From an uncultured Lachnospiraceae bacterium (GTDB taxonomy: Bacteria > Bacillota > Clostridia > Lachnospirales > Lachnospiraceae): 33,934 nucleotides of DNA. Position numbers and translations under genes: made by a program. Below are positions 1-6,358 of the stretch, piece after piece. Where the stretch lies: assembly GCA_905235585.1 (NCBI GenBank), contig CAJOME010000005.1, positions 1 through 33,934 on the forward strand, written 5' to 3'. Below the pieces are notes generated by a model. That model had not been told where the DNA came from and searched no databases. It saw nothing but the letters and a program-made list of their open reading frames with translations. The first letter of the stretch is position 1. Each line of letters starts with the position of its first letter.

Positions 1-18
1 ACGAAGTGGCGGCGACAA

Positions 19-90
19 TCCTCGATAGCTCAATGGTAGAGCATTCGGCTGTTAACCGAAGGGTTGCTGGTTCGAGCCCAGCTCGGGGAG
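19..90 (+). tRNA. tRNA-Asn (GTT)
   Basis: Cloverleaf seen directly. The 7-bp acceptor stem pairs 19-25 with 83-89 (one G-T wobble). The anticodon stem 44-48/56-60 encloses a seven-base loop with anticodon GTT at 51-53, and a TTCGAGC T-loop follows. The discriminator base is G90. No CCA is encoded. It is the first of three tRNAs in this region. Confidence 0.95.
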
Positions 91-130
91 TGGGGTTTCT
101 GTAAGCTGATACATTATGAACCGGATATAC

Positions 131-202
131 GGCCCGGTGGTCAAGAGGTTAAGACATCGCCCTTTCACGGCGGTAACACGGGTTCAATTCCCGTCCGGGT
201 CA
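131..202 (+). tRNA. tRNA-Glu (TTC)
   Basis: Acceptor stem 131-137 pairs with 195-201. The anticodon loop 162-168 carries TTC at 164-166, the T-arm is GGTTCAATTCC-like, and the discriminator is A202; CCA is not encoded. Bases 178-203, covering the T-arm and 3' acceptor strand, recur exactly at 1511-1536. This is the classical signature of a tyrosine-recombinase element that integrated into the 3' end of a tRNA gene and restored it. Confidence 0.95.
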
Positions 203-203
203 C
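178..203 (+). repeat. att-like direct repeat, copy 1 (3' end of tRNA-Glu)
   Basis: This 26-bp stretch is identical to 1511-1536, and the flanking bases 177/1510 and 204/1537 differ. It spans the T-arm, acceptor strand and discriminator of tRNA-Glu. I read it as the element boundary that lies inside the intact tRNA gene. The identity is seen; the att role is inferred. Confidence 0.8.
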
Positions 204-210
204 GAAAGTA

Positions 211-236
211 AAAGCCTTGATTTTTCAAGGCTTTTT
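211..236 (+). terminator. Rho-independent terminator after tRNA-Glu
   Basis: AAAGCCTTGA at 211-220 pairs perfectly with TCAAGGCTTT at 225-234 across a 4-base loop and runs into a T-rich tail. It terminates tRNA-Asn/Glu transcription. If the att interpretation is right, this terminator came with the inserted element. Confidence 0.85.
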
Positions 237-278
237 ATTATTTTATCCCCGAAAAACGGGCGTTTCTGCCGTTTCAAT

Positions 279-482
279 TTATCCCCACAGATAGAGGGTT
301 TCCTTTATGATCCATCTGCCCTCGGGGTTCTCAACCATATCAGAGTGAACATGAGATATCCCGTCCACTATATCCTCATAGGTTAAAGCGCATATCTCTC
401 TGCGCCGCAGACCGATCATGGCAAAGCCCATATACATTTTCATGTTCTTTCCGGAGACGCTACGGCATAGGCTATTTATAAG
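279..482 (-). pseudogene. Tyrosine recombinase (phage integrase) fragment
   Basis: An open stretch of about 67 codons on the minus strand, bounded by a stop at 483-485 upstream and ending at a TAA at 279-281. It translates to a run containing GFAMIGLRRREICALTYEDI followed by a GRWIIKET segment. GLRRxEIxALxxxDI is the motif around the first catalytic arginine of phage-type tyrosine integrases, and the KxT that follows matches the next beta-hairpin. The N-terminal arm-binding and core-binding domains are gone, as is the C-terminal part with the HxxR and tyrosine nucleophile, so it cannot be functional. Its position just inside a tRNA-derived direct repeat is where an integrative element normally keeps its integrase. 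Confidence 0.75.
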
Positions 483-552
483 CTATCAACGGATAGGGGC
501 GGATATACCACACTATAGCCTCCGGCGGATGTGTAAAAATTGCGCGTAGCCA

Positions 553-584
553 TTGACGTATACACAATTATTGTGTATTATAAT
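553..584 (+). promoter_or_regulatory. hicAB promoter with palindromic operator in the spacer
   Basis: A -35 box TTGACG (553-558) is followed after 17 bases by TATTAT (576-581). TATAAT at 579-584 is an alternative -10 but at 20-base spacing. The spacer and the start of the -10 hold a perfect 9-bp inverted repeat, ATACACAAT (560-568) and ATTGTGTAT (570-578), around one central base. A symmetric site here is what a ribbon-helix-helix repressor such as the HicB C-terminus would bind for autoregulation. The sequence is seen; binding is inferred. Confidence 0.7.
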
Positions 585-605
585 ATATGCCAGGAGGCAA
601 TACAC

Positions 606-779
606 ATGAAGAAAAGGGACTTGATTAAAAAGCTTGAAAAAGCAGGCTTCAAACTTGACAGACACGGTAGCAACCATGATGTCTACAAGAGAGGAGCTGA
701 CGAGGAGCCGGTGCCGAGGCACAATGAAATAGACGAAAGCCTTGCAAAGCACATAATCAGAAAGTGGGGGCTTAAATAA
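606..779 (+). CDS. hicA: HicA-type mRNA interferase toxin
   Basis: A 57-residue protein of the HicA family, which adopts a dsRNA-binding-like fold and cleaves mRNA without needing ribosomes. The sequence shows the family pattern: an N-terminal MKKRDLIKKLEKAGF helix, then GSNHDVY carrying the catalytic histidine, then a VPRHNEID strand and helix. I chose the ATG at 606 because an AGGAGG-like site ends about 8 bases upstream, whereas an upstream in-frame ATG at 540 lies before the promoter. hicB begins 29 bases after the stop, so the two form one toxin-first operon. The length is normal and no inactivating change is visible. The pair sits inside the tRNA-Glu element remnant, consistent with an addiction module carried by a mobile element. 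Confidence 0.92.
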   Translation: MKKRDLIKKLEKAGFKLDRHGSNHDVYKRGADEEPVPRHNEIDESLAKHIIRKWGLK

Positions 780-808
780 CCACATCCCTTGAAGAAAAGG
801 AGGTATAT

Positions 809-1231
809 ATGAAGATAGCATATCCGGTAATTTTTACACAGACAAAAGACAAAAAAGACACATACCTCGTCTATATTCCGGACATGGACGGAGCTACAGA
901 GGGATACGGACTGGTAGATGCAATCCACATGGCGAGGGATTACATAGGCAGTATTCTTTTCAACAAGTCTGAAGATGAATACCCCGCTCCAAGCTCATTG
1001 GTATCTATAGATGCAGCTTCGGGAGAGTTCAGCAGCTCAGGCGAGTCTTTTGTGTCGGTGGTAGACATTGATATGGGAGCATACAAAAAGGAACTTGACA
1101 ATAGATCCGTGAGGCGAAATGTGAGCCTACCTAATTGGCTCAACCAGGAAGCAGATAAAGCCCATATCAATGTATCCAGAGTTCTACAGGAGGCTTTGAT
1201 CAGCAAGCTTGATGAACTTAAAATGGCATAA
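809..1231 (+). CDS. hicB: HicB-type antitoxin
   Basis: A 140-residue partner of HicA. Residues 1-70 look like the HicB RNase H-like partial fold that neutralises the toxin (YPVIFTQ, then YLVYIPDMDGATEGYGLVDA). The C-terminus, from VRRNVSLPNWLN through INVSRVLQEAL, is a ribbon-helix-helix (Arc/MetJ-like) DNA-binding segment, so this protein probably represses its own promoter at the palindrome at 560-578. A strong AAAGGAGG site sits 6 bases before the ATG. No clear terminator follows directly; the next 300 bases contain only inverted repeats. Confidence 0.92.
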   Translation: MKIAYPVIFTQTKDKKDTYLVYIPDMDGATEGYGLVDAIHMARDYIGSILFNKSEDEYPAPSSLVSIDAASGEFSSSGESFVSVVDIDMGAYKKELDNRSVRRNVSLPNWLNQEADKAHINVSRVLQEALISKLDELKMA

Positions 1232-1378
1232 AACCCGACAATAAATACGCCCTCATTAGTAAAAAAGTATAGGCGCGATTGAATTAAGATGATACACTTA
1301 CGATACGTTTGTCGCAAACCGTAAGATCTCGAAAGGTAGCAAATTGATCGTGAAAGACAGACAATCCCATCTCTATTC

Positions 1379-1411
1379 AAAAAGGAGGATGTTGACAAAA
1401 AAACATCCTCC
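1379..1411 (-). terminator. Minus-strand rho-independent terminator (orphan)
   Basis: GGAGGATGTT (1384-1393) and AACATCCTCC (1402-1411) form a perfect 10-bp stem with an 8-base loop. Read on the minus strand, the stem is followed by TTTTT (1383-1379), the terminator orientation. No minus-strand gene remains upstream of it, so it may be left from a deleted element gene. Confidence 0.6.
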
Positions 1412-1442
1412 GCATATAATAACTGACGCATGACACGAAAAT

Positions 1443-1473
1443 GTGTCACATTTTTGGACAGGAAATGTGACAC
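1443..1473. repeat. 11-bp inverted repeat, possibly an insertion-sequence end
   Basis: GTGTCACATTT (1443-1453) and AAATGTGACAC (1463-1473) are exact reverse complements separated by TTGGACAGG. TGACACGA occurs both before the repeat (within 1434-1442) and at its end. Clustered TGTGACA/TTTGGACA motifs recall the multiple terminal repeats of IS21-like elements, but no transposase gene is present, so the origin is uncertain. Confidence 0.5.
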
Positions 1474-1510
1474 GACACCATGCAAAGCCTGATAAACGCA
1501 GGGCTTTTAT

Positions 1511-1536
1511 ACGGGTTCAATTCCCGTCCGGGTCAC
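1511..1536 (+). repeat. att-like direct repeat, copy 2
   Basis: An exact 26-bp copy of tRNA-Glu bases 178-203, present without the rest of a tRNA gene. It marks the far boundary of the presumed integrated element; 1537 onward would be the original downstream chromosome. The distance from copy start to copy start is 1333 bp. Confidence 0.8.
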
Positions 1537-1554
1537 TTTGAGGAATCTAGAGAA

Positions 1555-1733
1555 TTCAGGTTTTCTCGATCGAGTGCTTAGTGGTATAATAGGATTGCTC
1601 GCAGAATGGCGATTAGATAGAATTCGCAGTGCATGCGATCTGGAAATAGGTAAAACTCGCAGAATGGCGATTAGACAGAATTCGCAGTGCATGCGATCTC
1701 GAAAACCTTTCAGGTTTTCTCGATCGAGTGCTT
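1555..1733. repeat. Nested direct repeats between the element and tRNA-Cys
   Basis: Two repeat families interleave. A 44-bp unit occurs at 1598-1641 and 1656-1699 with one mismatch (T1618/C1676), a 58-base period. A 25-bp unit occurs exactly at 1555-1579 and 1709-1733 and contains the palindrome CTCGATCGAG. GAAAACCT (1701-1708) and AGGTTTTC (1712-1719) also form a hairpin. With only two copies per unit and no cas genes this is not CRISPR. I do not recognise the family. Confidence 0.8.
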
Positions 1734-1756
1734 CGCACTATAATTTCTTCGCGATA

Positions 1757-1786
1757 AGCACATATGCCCGCAAGCGGTCATGTGCT
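1757..1786. repeat. Imperfect palindrome upstream of tRNA-Cys
   Basis: AGCACAT (1757-1763) pairs with ATGTGCT (1780-1786) and an inner CCGC/GCGG stem extends it, with two mismatches between. No T-run follows, so it is not a standard terminator. It may be a REP-like unit or part of the neighbouring repeat cluster. Confidence 0.5.
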
Positions 1787-1813
1787 TTCCGCTCGAAATT
1801 GCACTGCTCATGT

Positions 1814-1884
1814 GGCGACATAGCCAAGCGGTAAGGCAAGGGTCTGCAACACCCGTATCACCAGTTCGATTCTGGTTGTCGCCT
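1814..1884 (+). tRNA. tRNA-Cys (GCA)
   Basis: Acceptor stem 1814-1820 pairs perfectly with 1877-1883. The anticodon loop 1844-1850 has GCA at 1846-1848, and the discriminator is T1884, which is characteristic of tRNA-Cys. CCA is not encoded. The outermost anticodon-stem pair (A1839-G1855) is mismatched, which is tolerable. Confidence 0.95.
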
Positions 1885-1887
1885 CTG

Positions 1888-1920
1888 AAAAATAGCTGAT
1901 GATTCATCAGCTATTTTTTT
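1888..1920 (+). terminator. Rho-independent terminator after tRNA-Cys
   Basis: An AATAGCTGA / TCAGCTATT stem begins 3 bases after the tRNA, closes over a short loop near 1900-1906, and ends in seven Ts (1914-1920). Confidence 0.9.
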
Positions 1921-1947
1921 GTACAGGAGATTTAATTGGCAAAACTC

Positions 1948-1983
1948 GCTGATATTCGCTGCCAAAAGGCTGTGAATATCAGC
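1948..1983. promoter_or_regulatory. 10-bp inverted repeat upstream of the glycosyltransferase promoter
   Basis: GCTGATATTC (1948-1957) and GAATATCAGC (1974-1983) are perfect reverse complements. The 16-base loop itself contains GCC-AAAA-GGC. The repeat ends 7 bases before the putative -35 region of the glycosyltransferase operon, a position that fits an operator. Function is unknown. Confidence 0.5.
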
Positions 1984-1989
1984 AAATTA

Positions 1990-2016
1990 TGGACACTGTA
2001 AGAACTATGGTATAAT
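1990..2016 (+). promoter_or_regulatory. Candidate extended -10 promoter of the glycosyltransferase pair
   Basis: TATAAT at 2011-2016 is preceded by TGG (2008-2010), an extended -10. A TGGACA at 1990-1995 could be the -35, but the spacer is only 15 bases. An AGGAG-type site follows before the ATG at 2053. Confidence 0.55.
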
Positions 2017-2052
2017 CTACCATTATAAACCTATATATCAGGAGAGCGTAGG

Positions 2053-3108
2053 ATGTCTCAGAAAAAGATAAGTGTCATAATACCCTGCTACAACGTGAGC
2101 ATGTTTGTCGACAGATGCATGGAGTCTCTTGAAAAGCAGACCATAGGGATGGACAGTCTCGAGATCATACTGATCAATGACTGCTCCAAGGATGCCACAC
2201 TCGGCAAGCTGCTGCTGTGGGAGATGAAGTATCCCGAAAGTATAGTGGTGATACCGCTCGAAGAGAATATAATGCAGGGCGCTGCGAGAAACATAGCAAG
2301 AGAGTACTGCACCGCTGAGTATATAGCTTATCTGGACGCTGATGACTGGATCCTGCCCAATGCCTTCGAGAAGATATACAGGGTCGCCAGACAGAACAAT
2401 GCCGACATCGTAAACTATCTTTCAAAGAAAACCTATGTGGAGCCCGAAGAGGATGATCCCACTACCAAAAGCGGGAAGCCAGACAGATTTGTGGAGGTAA
2501 ATACTGCGCAGGAGAGGCTTGATTTCTTCATGGGAGACTGCCCGTTGCTAAGAGGCTGCTGGGACAAGCTTTTCCGCAGGGATTTCGTGGAGGAGCATGA
2601 TCTGAGATTTGCCGAGGGTGTATTTGATGAAGAGAGTCTGTTTACCACCCCGGCATATATGCACTTTAAGAGGATATATCTTTTGAATGAATACCTGCAC
2701 AGGTATTATCAGAATCCCATCAGCTCCACCTACAATCTGATGAGAGATATGAAGAGAAGGGACGATAATGCCAGGACCTGGCTCGCCACCTACAAGGTGA
2801 TGAAGGCAGACGGATCACTTGATGAGAACCATGAGCTGGCGGAGTGGTTCTTTATCATAAACTATTTCATCCGGTCTATTGTGTTTGCGACAGGTCGCGG
2901 CATACCGTATGACCTTGCCGCCGTACAGGAGATGCAGAGGAACGTTCTGGATTTCTTCCCGAACTTCAAGCAGAATAAATCGCTGGCTGCGAGAGAGCTC
3001 TACAGGGAGCCCCTAAAGCTTATAGATATCCCCATAGATGAATCAAACTTTGCGGAGTACAATGCCGCATGGGAAGAGATAGTAAAGACATATCCGAATG
3101 GGATTTGA
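2053..3108 (+). CDS. Family 2 glycosyltransferase
   Basis: A 351-residue protein with an N-terminal GT-A fold. ISVIIPCYN at residues 6-14 is the nucleotide-sugar binding start, LINDCSKD (40-47) follows, and AYLDADDW (92-99) carries the metal-binding DxD. These place it in GT2, which transfers a sugar from an NDP-sugar onto a cell-surface polymer or lipid. The C-terminal half has the block RGCWDKLFRRDF and FDEESLF, shared with the next gene. No membrane segment is visible, so it probably works on the cytoplasmic face. AGGAG lies about 8 bases before the ATG. The acceptor sugar cannot be told from sequence. Confidence 0.88.
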   Translation: MSQKKISVIIPCYNVSMFVDRCMESLEKQTIGMDSLEIILINDCSKDATLGKLLLWEMKYPESIVVIPLEENIMQGAARNIAREYCTAEYIAYLDADDWILPNAFEKIYRVARQNNADIVNYLSKKTYVEPEEDDPTTKSGKPDRFVEVNTAQERLDFFMGDCPLLRGCWDKLFRRDFVEEHDLRFAEGVFDEESLFTTPAYMHFKRIYLLNEYLHRYYQNPISSTYNLMRDMKRRDDNARTWLATYKVMKADGSLDENHELAEWFFIINYFIRSIVFATGRGIPYDLAAVQEMQRNVLDFFPNFKQNKSLAARELYREPLKLIDIPIDESNFAEYNAAWEEIVKTYPNGI

Positions 3109-3109
3109 T

Positions 3110-4177
3110 ATGAAAAAGATCAGCATCATCATCCCCGTATACAATACCGAGAAGTATATAAACCGGTGTGTGATGTCGCTCGTGCGTCAGAGCATAGGAG
3201 CCGACGCGCTGGAGATAATGCTCATTAACGATGCCTCCACAGACGAATCTCTTAAGTATCTTTATGCTTGGGAAAAGGAATTTCCGGAAAGCATCTGTGT
3301 GATAGATCTTGAAGAAAACGTAAAACAGGGCAAGGCAAGAAACATCGCCCTGCAGTATACGACGGGGGAGTACATTGCCTATCTTGACTCAGACGACTGG
3401 CTTGTGCCGGATGCTCTGCGTATGCTGTATGATAAAGCGCAGGAGACCGGTGCGGAGATCGTGGCATATCTTTCAAAGGATGTGAGTATAGAAGAGCAGA
3501 AGAAAAAAGGCGATGCCATAATCCTTGAGAACGATACGGACAGCGGCATGGAGGATGAGTATCTCAGAATAAGGGATACGGTCGACTATATCAGGCTTTT
3601 CTTTGGAGGCATGTCACAGAGAGGCTGCTGGGACAAGCTTTACAGGCGCGATTTTGTATTGAAGCATGATCTTAAATATACCGAGGGCATCTTTGATGAA
3701 GAAAGTCTTTTCACTATCCCCGCGCTCATGCATGTGAAAAAATATTATCTGATGAACAGATACCTGCACAGGTATTCCGATAATCCCATGGGTACAGTCA
3801 GCAACCTCTCTCAGAAATACGAGCATCTGCATGATAATGAAGTCACATGGAGGCAGGTATATGATGTGCTGAAAAAGGACGGATTCCTTAAAAAAGAACC
3901 GGAGCTGACAGAAGCGCTCTTCGTTCACAACTACTTCAACCGTTCACTGATGAATGCCGATGCCGCAGGACTCCTGTATGACGCGGAGGGAATACGGGCA
4001 CTTCAGGACACCATACACAGGCTCTATCCGAAATACAGGTATAATCCCATCCTCATAAATATGAGGAGCTTCCCCTATATGGAAAAGCTCCTCGAAATGA
4101 ATGTGGATGAAGAAAGTGTAGATGCCTTTTACTCCATCCTCAGGGATTGGGAAAGCATAGTAGGAAACGAGGTCTGA
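3110..4177 (+). CDS. Family 2 glycosyltransferase, tandem paralogue
   Basis: A 355-residue GT2 protein closely resembling its upstream neighbour: IIIPVYNTEKY at residues 6-16, LINDASTD, and DSDDW at 93-97, then the shared RGCWDKLYRRDF and FDEESLF blocks. I chose the ATG at 3110, one base after the previous stop, because the protein then aligns from its first residues with its paralogue; an in-frame ATG at 3098 would add only four residues and lacks a ribosome binding site. The arrangement suggests tandem duplication followed by divergence and translational coupling. The two enzymes probably add successive or alternative sugars to one surface glycan. Confidence 0.87.
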   Translation: MKKISIIIPVYNTEKYINRCVMSLVRQSIGADALEIMLINDASTDESLKYLYAWEKEFPESICVIDLEENVKQGKARNIALQYTTGEYIAYLDSDDWLVPDALRMLYDKAQETGAEIVAYLSKDVSIEEQKKKGDAIILENDTDSGMEDEYLRIRDTVDYIRLFFGGMSQRGCWDKLYRRDFVLKHDLKYTEGIFDEESLFTIPALMHVKKYYLMNRYLHRYSDNPMGTVSNLSQKYEHLHDNEVTWRQVYDVLKKDGFLKKEPELTEALFVHNYFNRSLMNADAAGLLYDAEGIRALQDTIHRLYPKYRYNPILINMRSFPYMEKLLEMNVDEESVDAFYSILRDWESIVGNEV

Positions 4178-4204
4178 ACGTCATTTCTTTAATTCGGGTC
4201 AATC

Positions 4205-4257
4205 CGTTTTGGGTCGTAATCGTGCAGCAGGTGCGCGATTCTACTGTGAACTGTAAC
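4205..4257. repeat. Dispersed repeat, copy A (overlaps the end of the ABC permease gene)
   Basis: Two modules: a core with TTTGGGTCG...GCAGCAGGTGCGC, then TACTGTGAACTGTAAC. Both occur again at 16961-17006, but there the core is inverted relative to the second module. On the minus strand the second module encodes the last residues (SYSSQ) and the TAG stop of the permease. No transposase accompanies it. Recurrence is seen; the idea of a genome-wide family is inference. Confidence 0.65.
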
Positions 4258-6358
4258 TCTTTAATACATATATCTCTGACGGTATGCGGCTGTCTTTGTA
4301 GTACACCTCATAATTACTGTCTTCCACTACGTTGAATATGGCATAGTTCTGATATGAGTAATCGGACTTGACCAGATCGGGTACAAGCTTTTTTATCTCA
4401 TCCTCTGACTCAATCTGCTCTGATACAGCTTCCTCATCGTCATATTGTATCTTAATGATATGGTCTATATCATCAGGATCAAGCTCTGCTTTTGCGTATA
4501 TCCCGCACTCATTGAGCAGAGATATGGTCTTTTCAAAGGACGGATATACATAGCCTATATTTACGGGATACGACTCACGATAACTGCCGTGGTCTATCTC
4601 TGTCTCAATATACAGATATCCTATAGGAGCTTCCTTTTGCAGATAGTCGAGGGAGAGTGCCCGGGTCTCATTCCTGACGGTCTCGATAAGGGACTTCATC
4701 TCGGAAGAAGAGAGCGTGCGGTCTCTGGTTTCATAGCTGCCTGATTCATAAGATATCTTCCGGATATTTTCCACATTGCCTGTTCCGTAAGGACCATAAG
4801 CGGCGGCATCGGACAGGATATAATATTCTGCGTTTTTATAGGCATCAGTGTCATATATCTGTTTCAAAGCATTAAGATTGGAACTGTCATTCAGATCCAC
4901 ATAATAGGTACGCTTAAACTGTCTGCCGGAACGGAGTCTGAGATTTACGGATATTTCCGTATAGTTCGATCCGACGGGCTCTGTACGGTCATACTCCATA
5001 TCAGGGGCATTTCGCTTCATCCTGTTTGCCTTTGCATATTCTGCGCCTGCCTTCGCCAGAGTATATACGGACTCTGTGTCGGTCAGACGCATATCACGCA
5101 TGATGCGATCTTCTTCAGACTCGGTGTAGCCGTCATAGCTGTATCTGTAATCGTATCGGTCACTATTGATGCCCGGTATGTACAGAGCAGAGCTTTCTAT
5201 GCTTCCTTCAGCCGGCAGCTTCGTATCATAGCCGGTAGGATCGAGTATGAAAAAGCACGCTGTCAGTGCGACGATCACGGCAGCGATCACCGCCGAAGGC
5301 AGATGCTTTATGCATGCCTTAAAGTCAAACTCATATATTATCTCGATCACGGCATGGCTCAAAACTATACCTATTATCAGACCGAATATCATCCAGCCGT
5401 AGGTCATACTGTCCGAGATGGAAGGAAAGAAAATGCCAAAGGCAAGCGCGGTGGGTATCATGATAAATACCTTTATAAAAGGCTTTGATGCTTCAAAAGC
5501 CATAGCCCTGCCTGCAGCCTCAGCGGGGCGGAGCTTTATGAGTGATCTTGTGAGCGCAAAGAGTACTGCCGTCGCAATGAGGGATACCGCGGCTATCACA
5601 AAGCACTGCAGAGGATATCGATACTGGGACGGGTCGGCATATTTGGTCTCGTTGCTCACTATCATTTTCCCGATGACGGTGACAGGCGAAAGATAAGTAT
5701 AATCGTTAAAGCCGCTGTACTTGCTCATAAAGAATGTGGTGCCGTATCCATCAAGCAAAAGGGCATATATCTCAAGTCCGAACATGAGCACGCCGGCTGC
5801 GGCTACGGTGACCGCACCGTGACCCGTGAGCACGGCGGCGAGTACGATAAATGTGTATATAAGAATATAAGCACTGATATAGATAAACATGGTCTGTACA
5901 CCGTACATGAATCCCGCACCGGTGACCAGCCCGTTTGAAGCTCCCAGTCCTGCGGCAAAGAGCTGCATCACGATATACGGGATAACACCGATCAGTATGC
6001 CGTTCAGATATGCCGCGGAAAACTTTGATGTGCGCAGCACAGGTATGGCGCCGTAGAAATCAGCCTCCTGCTTGCTGTGCAGATATTTCATACCGTGCAT
6101 GGCATTGAGTACTGCCATTATCATCAGTCCGAAAAGGGCAAAGCCGCTTGCGGGTCCTATCGTAAATCTGACAAACGAATACTGCAGCTGCAGCAGGGTA
6201 TCCCGCAGAGTCACATAGGAAGACAGGTGATCCTGTATTTTAATAAGAGCCAGTACGGGAAGCGCAAAGAAGAAGCCCACTATGGAAAGGGCAAGAGACC
6301 ATATCCTGCGTTTTAAATCCTCTGTCAATGTATTAATAAATGATCTTTTTGATGTCAT
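4241..6358 (-). CDS. ABC transporter permease with large C-terminal extracytoplasmic domain
   Basis: A 705-residue membrane protein. About eight or nine hydrophobic segments lie in residues 15-380, including WSLALSIVGFFFALPVLALI near the N-terminus. They are followed by a hydrophilic region of roughly 320 residues rich in Tyr, Asp and Ser, probably outside the cell. This suits the permease half of an ABC-2-type exporter. Its start overlaps the ATPase gene by 26 bases, so the two are coupled. The ribosome binding site is AAGG very close to the ATG. The last codons lie inside a dispersed repeat (4205-4257). The substrate is unknown; a GntR/YtrA-like regulator in the same operon suggests a response to cell-envelope stress or peptide antibiotics. 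Confidence 0.8.
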   Translation of the reverse strand: MTSKRSFINTLTEDLKRRIWSLALSIVGFFFALPVLALIKIQDHLSSYVTLRDTLLQLQYSFVRFTIGPASGFALFGLMIMAVLNAMHGMKYLHSKQEADFYGAIPVLRTSKFSAAYLNGILIGVIPYIVMQLFAAGLGASNGLVTGAGFMYGVQTMFIYISAYILIYTFIVLAAVLTGHGAVTVAAAGVLMFGLEIYALLLDGYGTTFFMSKYSGFNDYTYLSPVTVIGKMIVSNETKYADPSQYRYPLQCFVIAAVSLIATAVLFALTRSLIKLRPAEAAGRAMAFEASKPFIKVFIMIPTALAFGIFFPSISDSMTYGWMIFGLIIGIVLSHAVIEIIYEFDFKACIKHLPSAVIAAVIVALTACFFILDPTGYDTKLPAEGSIESSALYIPGINSDRYDYRYSYDGYTESEEDRIMRDMRLTDTESVYTLAKAGAEYAKANRMKRNAPDMEYDRTEPVGSNYTEISVNLRLRSGRQFKRTYYVDLNDSSNLNALKQIYDTDAYKNAEYYILSDAAAYGPYGTGNVENIRKISYESGSYETRDRTLSSSEMKSLIETVRNETRALSLDYLQKEAPIGYLYIETEIDHGSYRESYPVNIGYVYPSFEKTISLLNECGIYAKAELDPDDIDHIIKIQYDDEEAVSEQIESEDEIKKLVPDLVKSDYSYQNYAIFNVVEDSNYEVYYKDSRIPSEIYVLKSYSSQ

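Larger units (their letters stand above)
1232..1510. other. Non-coding interior of the element remnant
   Basis: I see no convincing gene here. It contains a stem CTTACG (1297-1302)/CGTAAG (1320-1325), a minus-strand terminator-like hairpin at 1379-1411, an 11-bp inverted repeat at 1443-1473, and a possible plus-strand terminator near 1484-1510 (AAAGCCTG and CAGGGCTTT flanking a short loop). Confidence 0.6.

Noticed and set aside
64-294. Open frame running through tRNA-Asn and tRNA-Glu
   Set aside because: It is explained entirely by two tRNA genes and a terminator; no ribosome binding site or protein-like composition.
1555-1733. Possible CRISPR array
   Set aside because: Only two copies of each unit, irregular nesting, spacer of 14 bases between the 44-mers, and no cas genes.
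1538-1834. Open frame of 98 codons across the repeat cluster into tRNA-Cys
   Set aside because: It is built from duplicated non-coding repeats and runs into a tRNA; no ribosome binding site.
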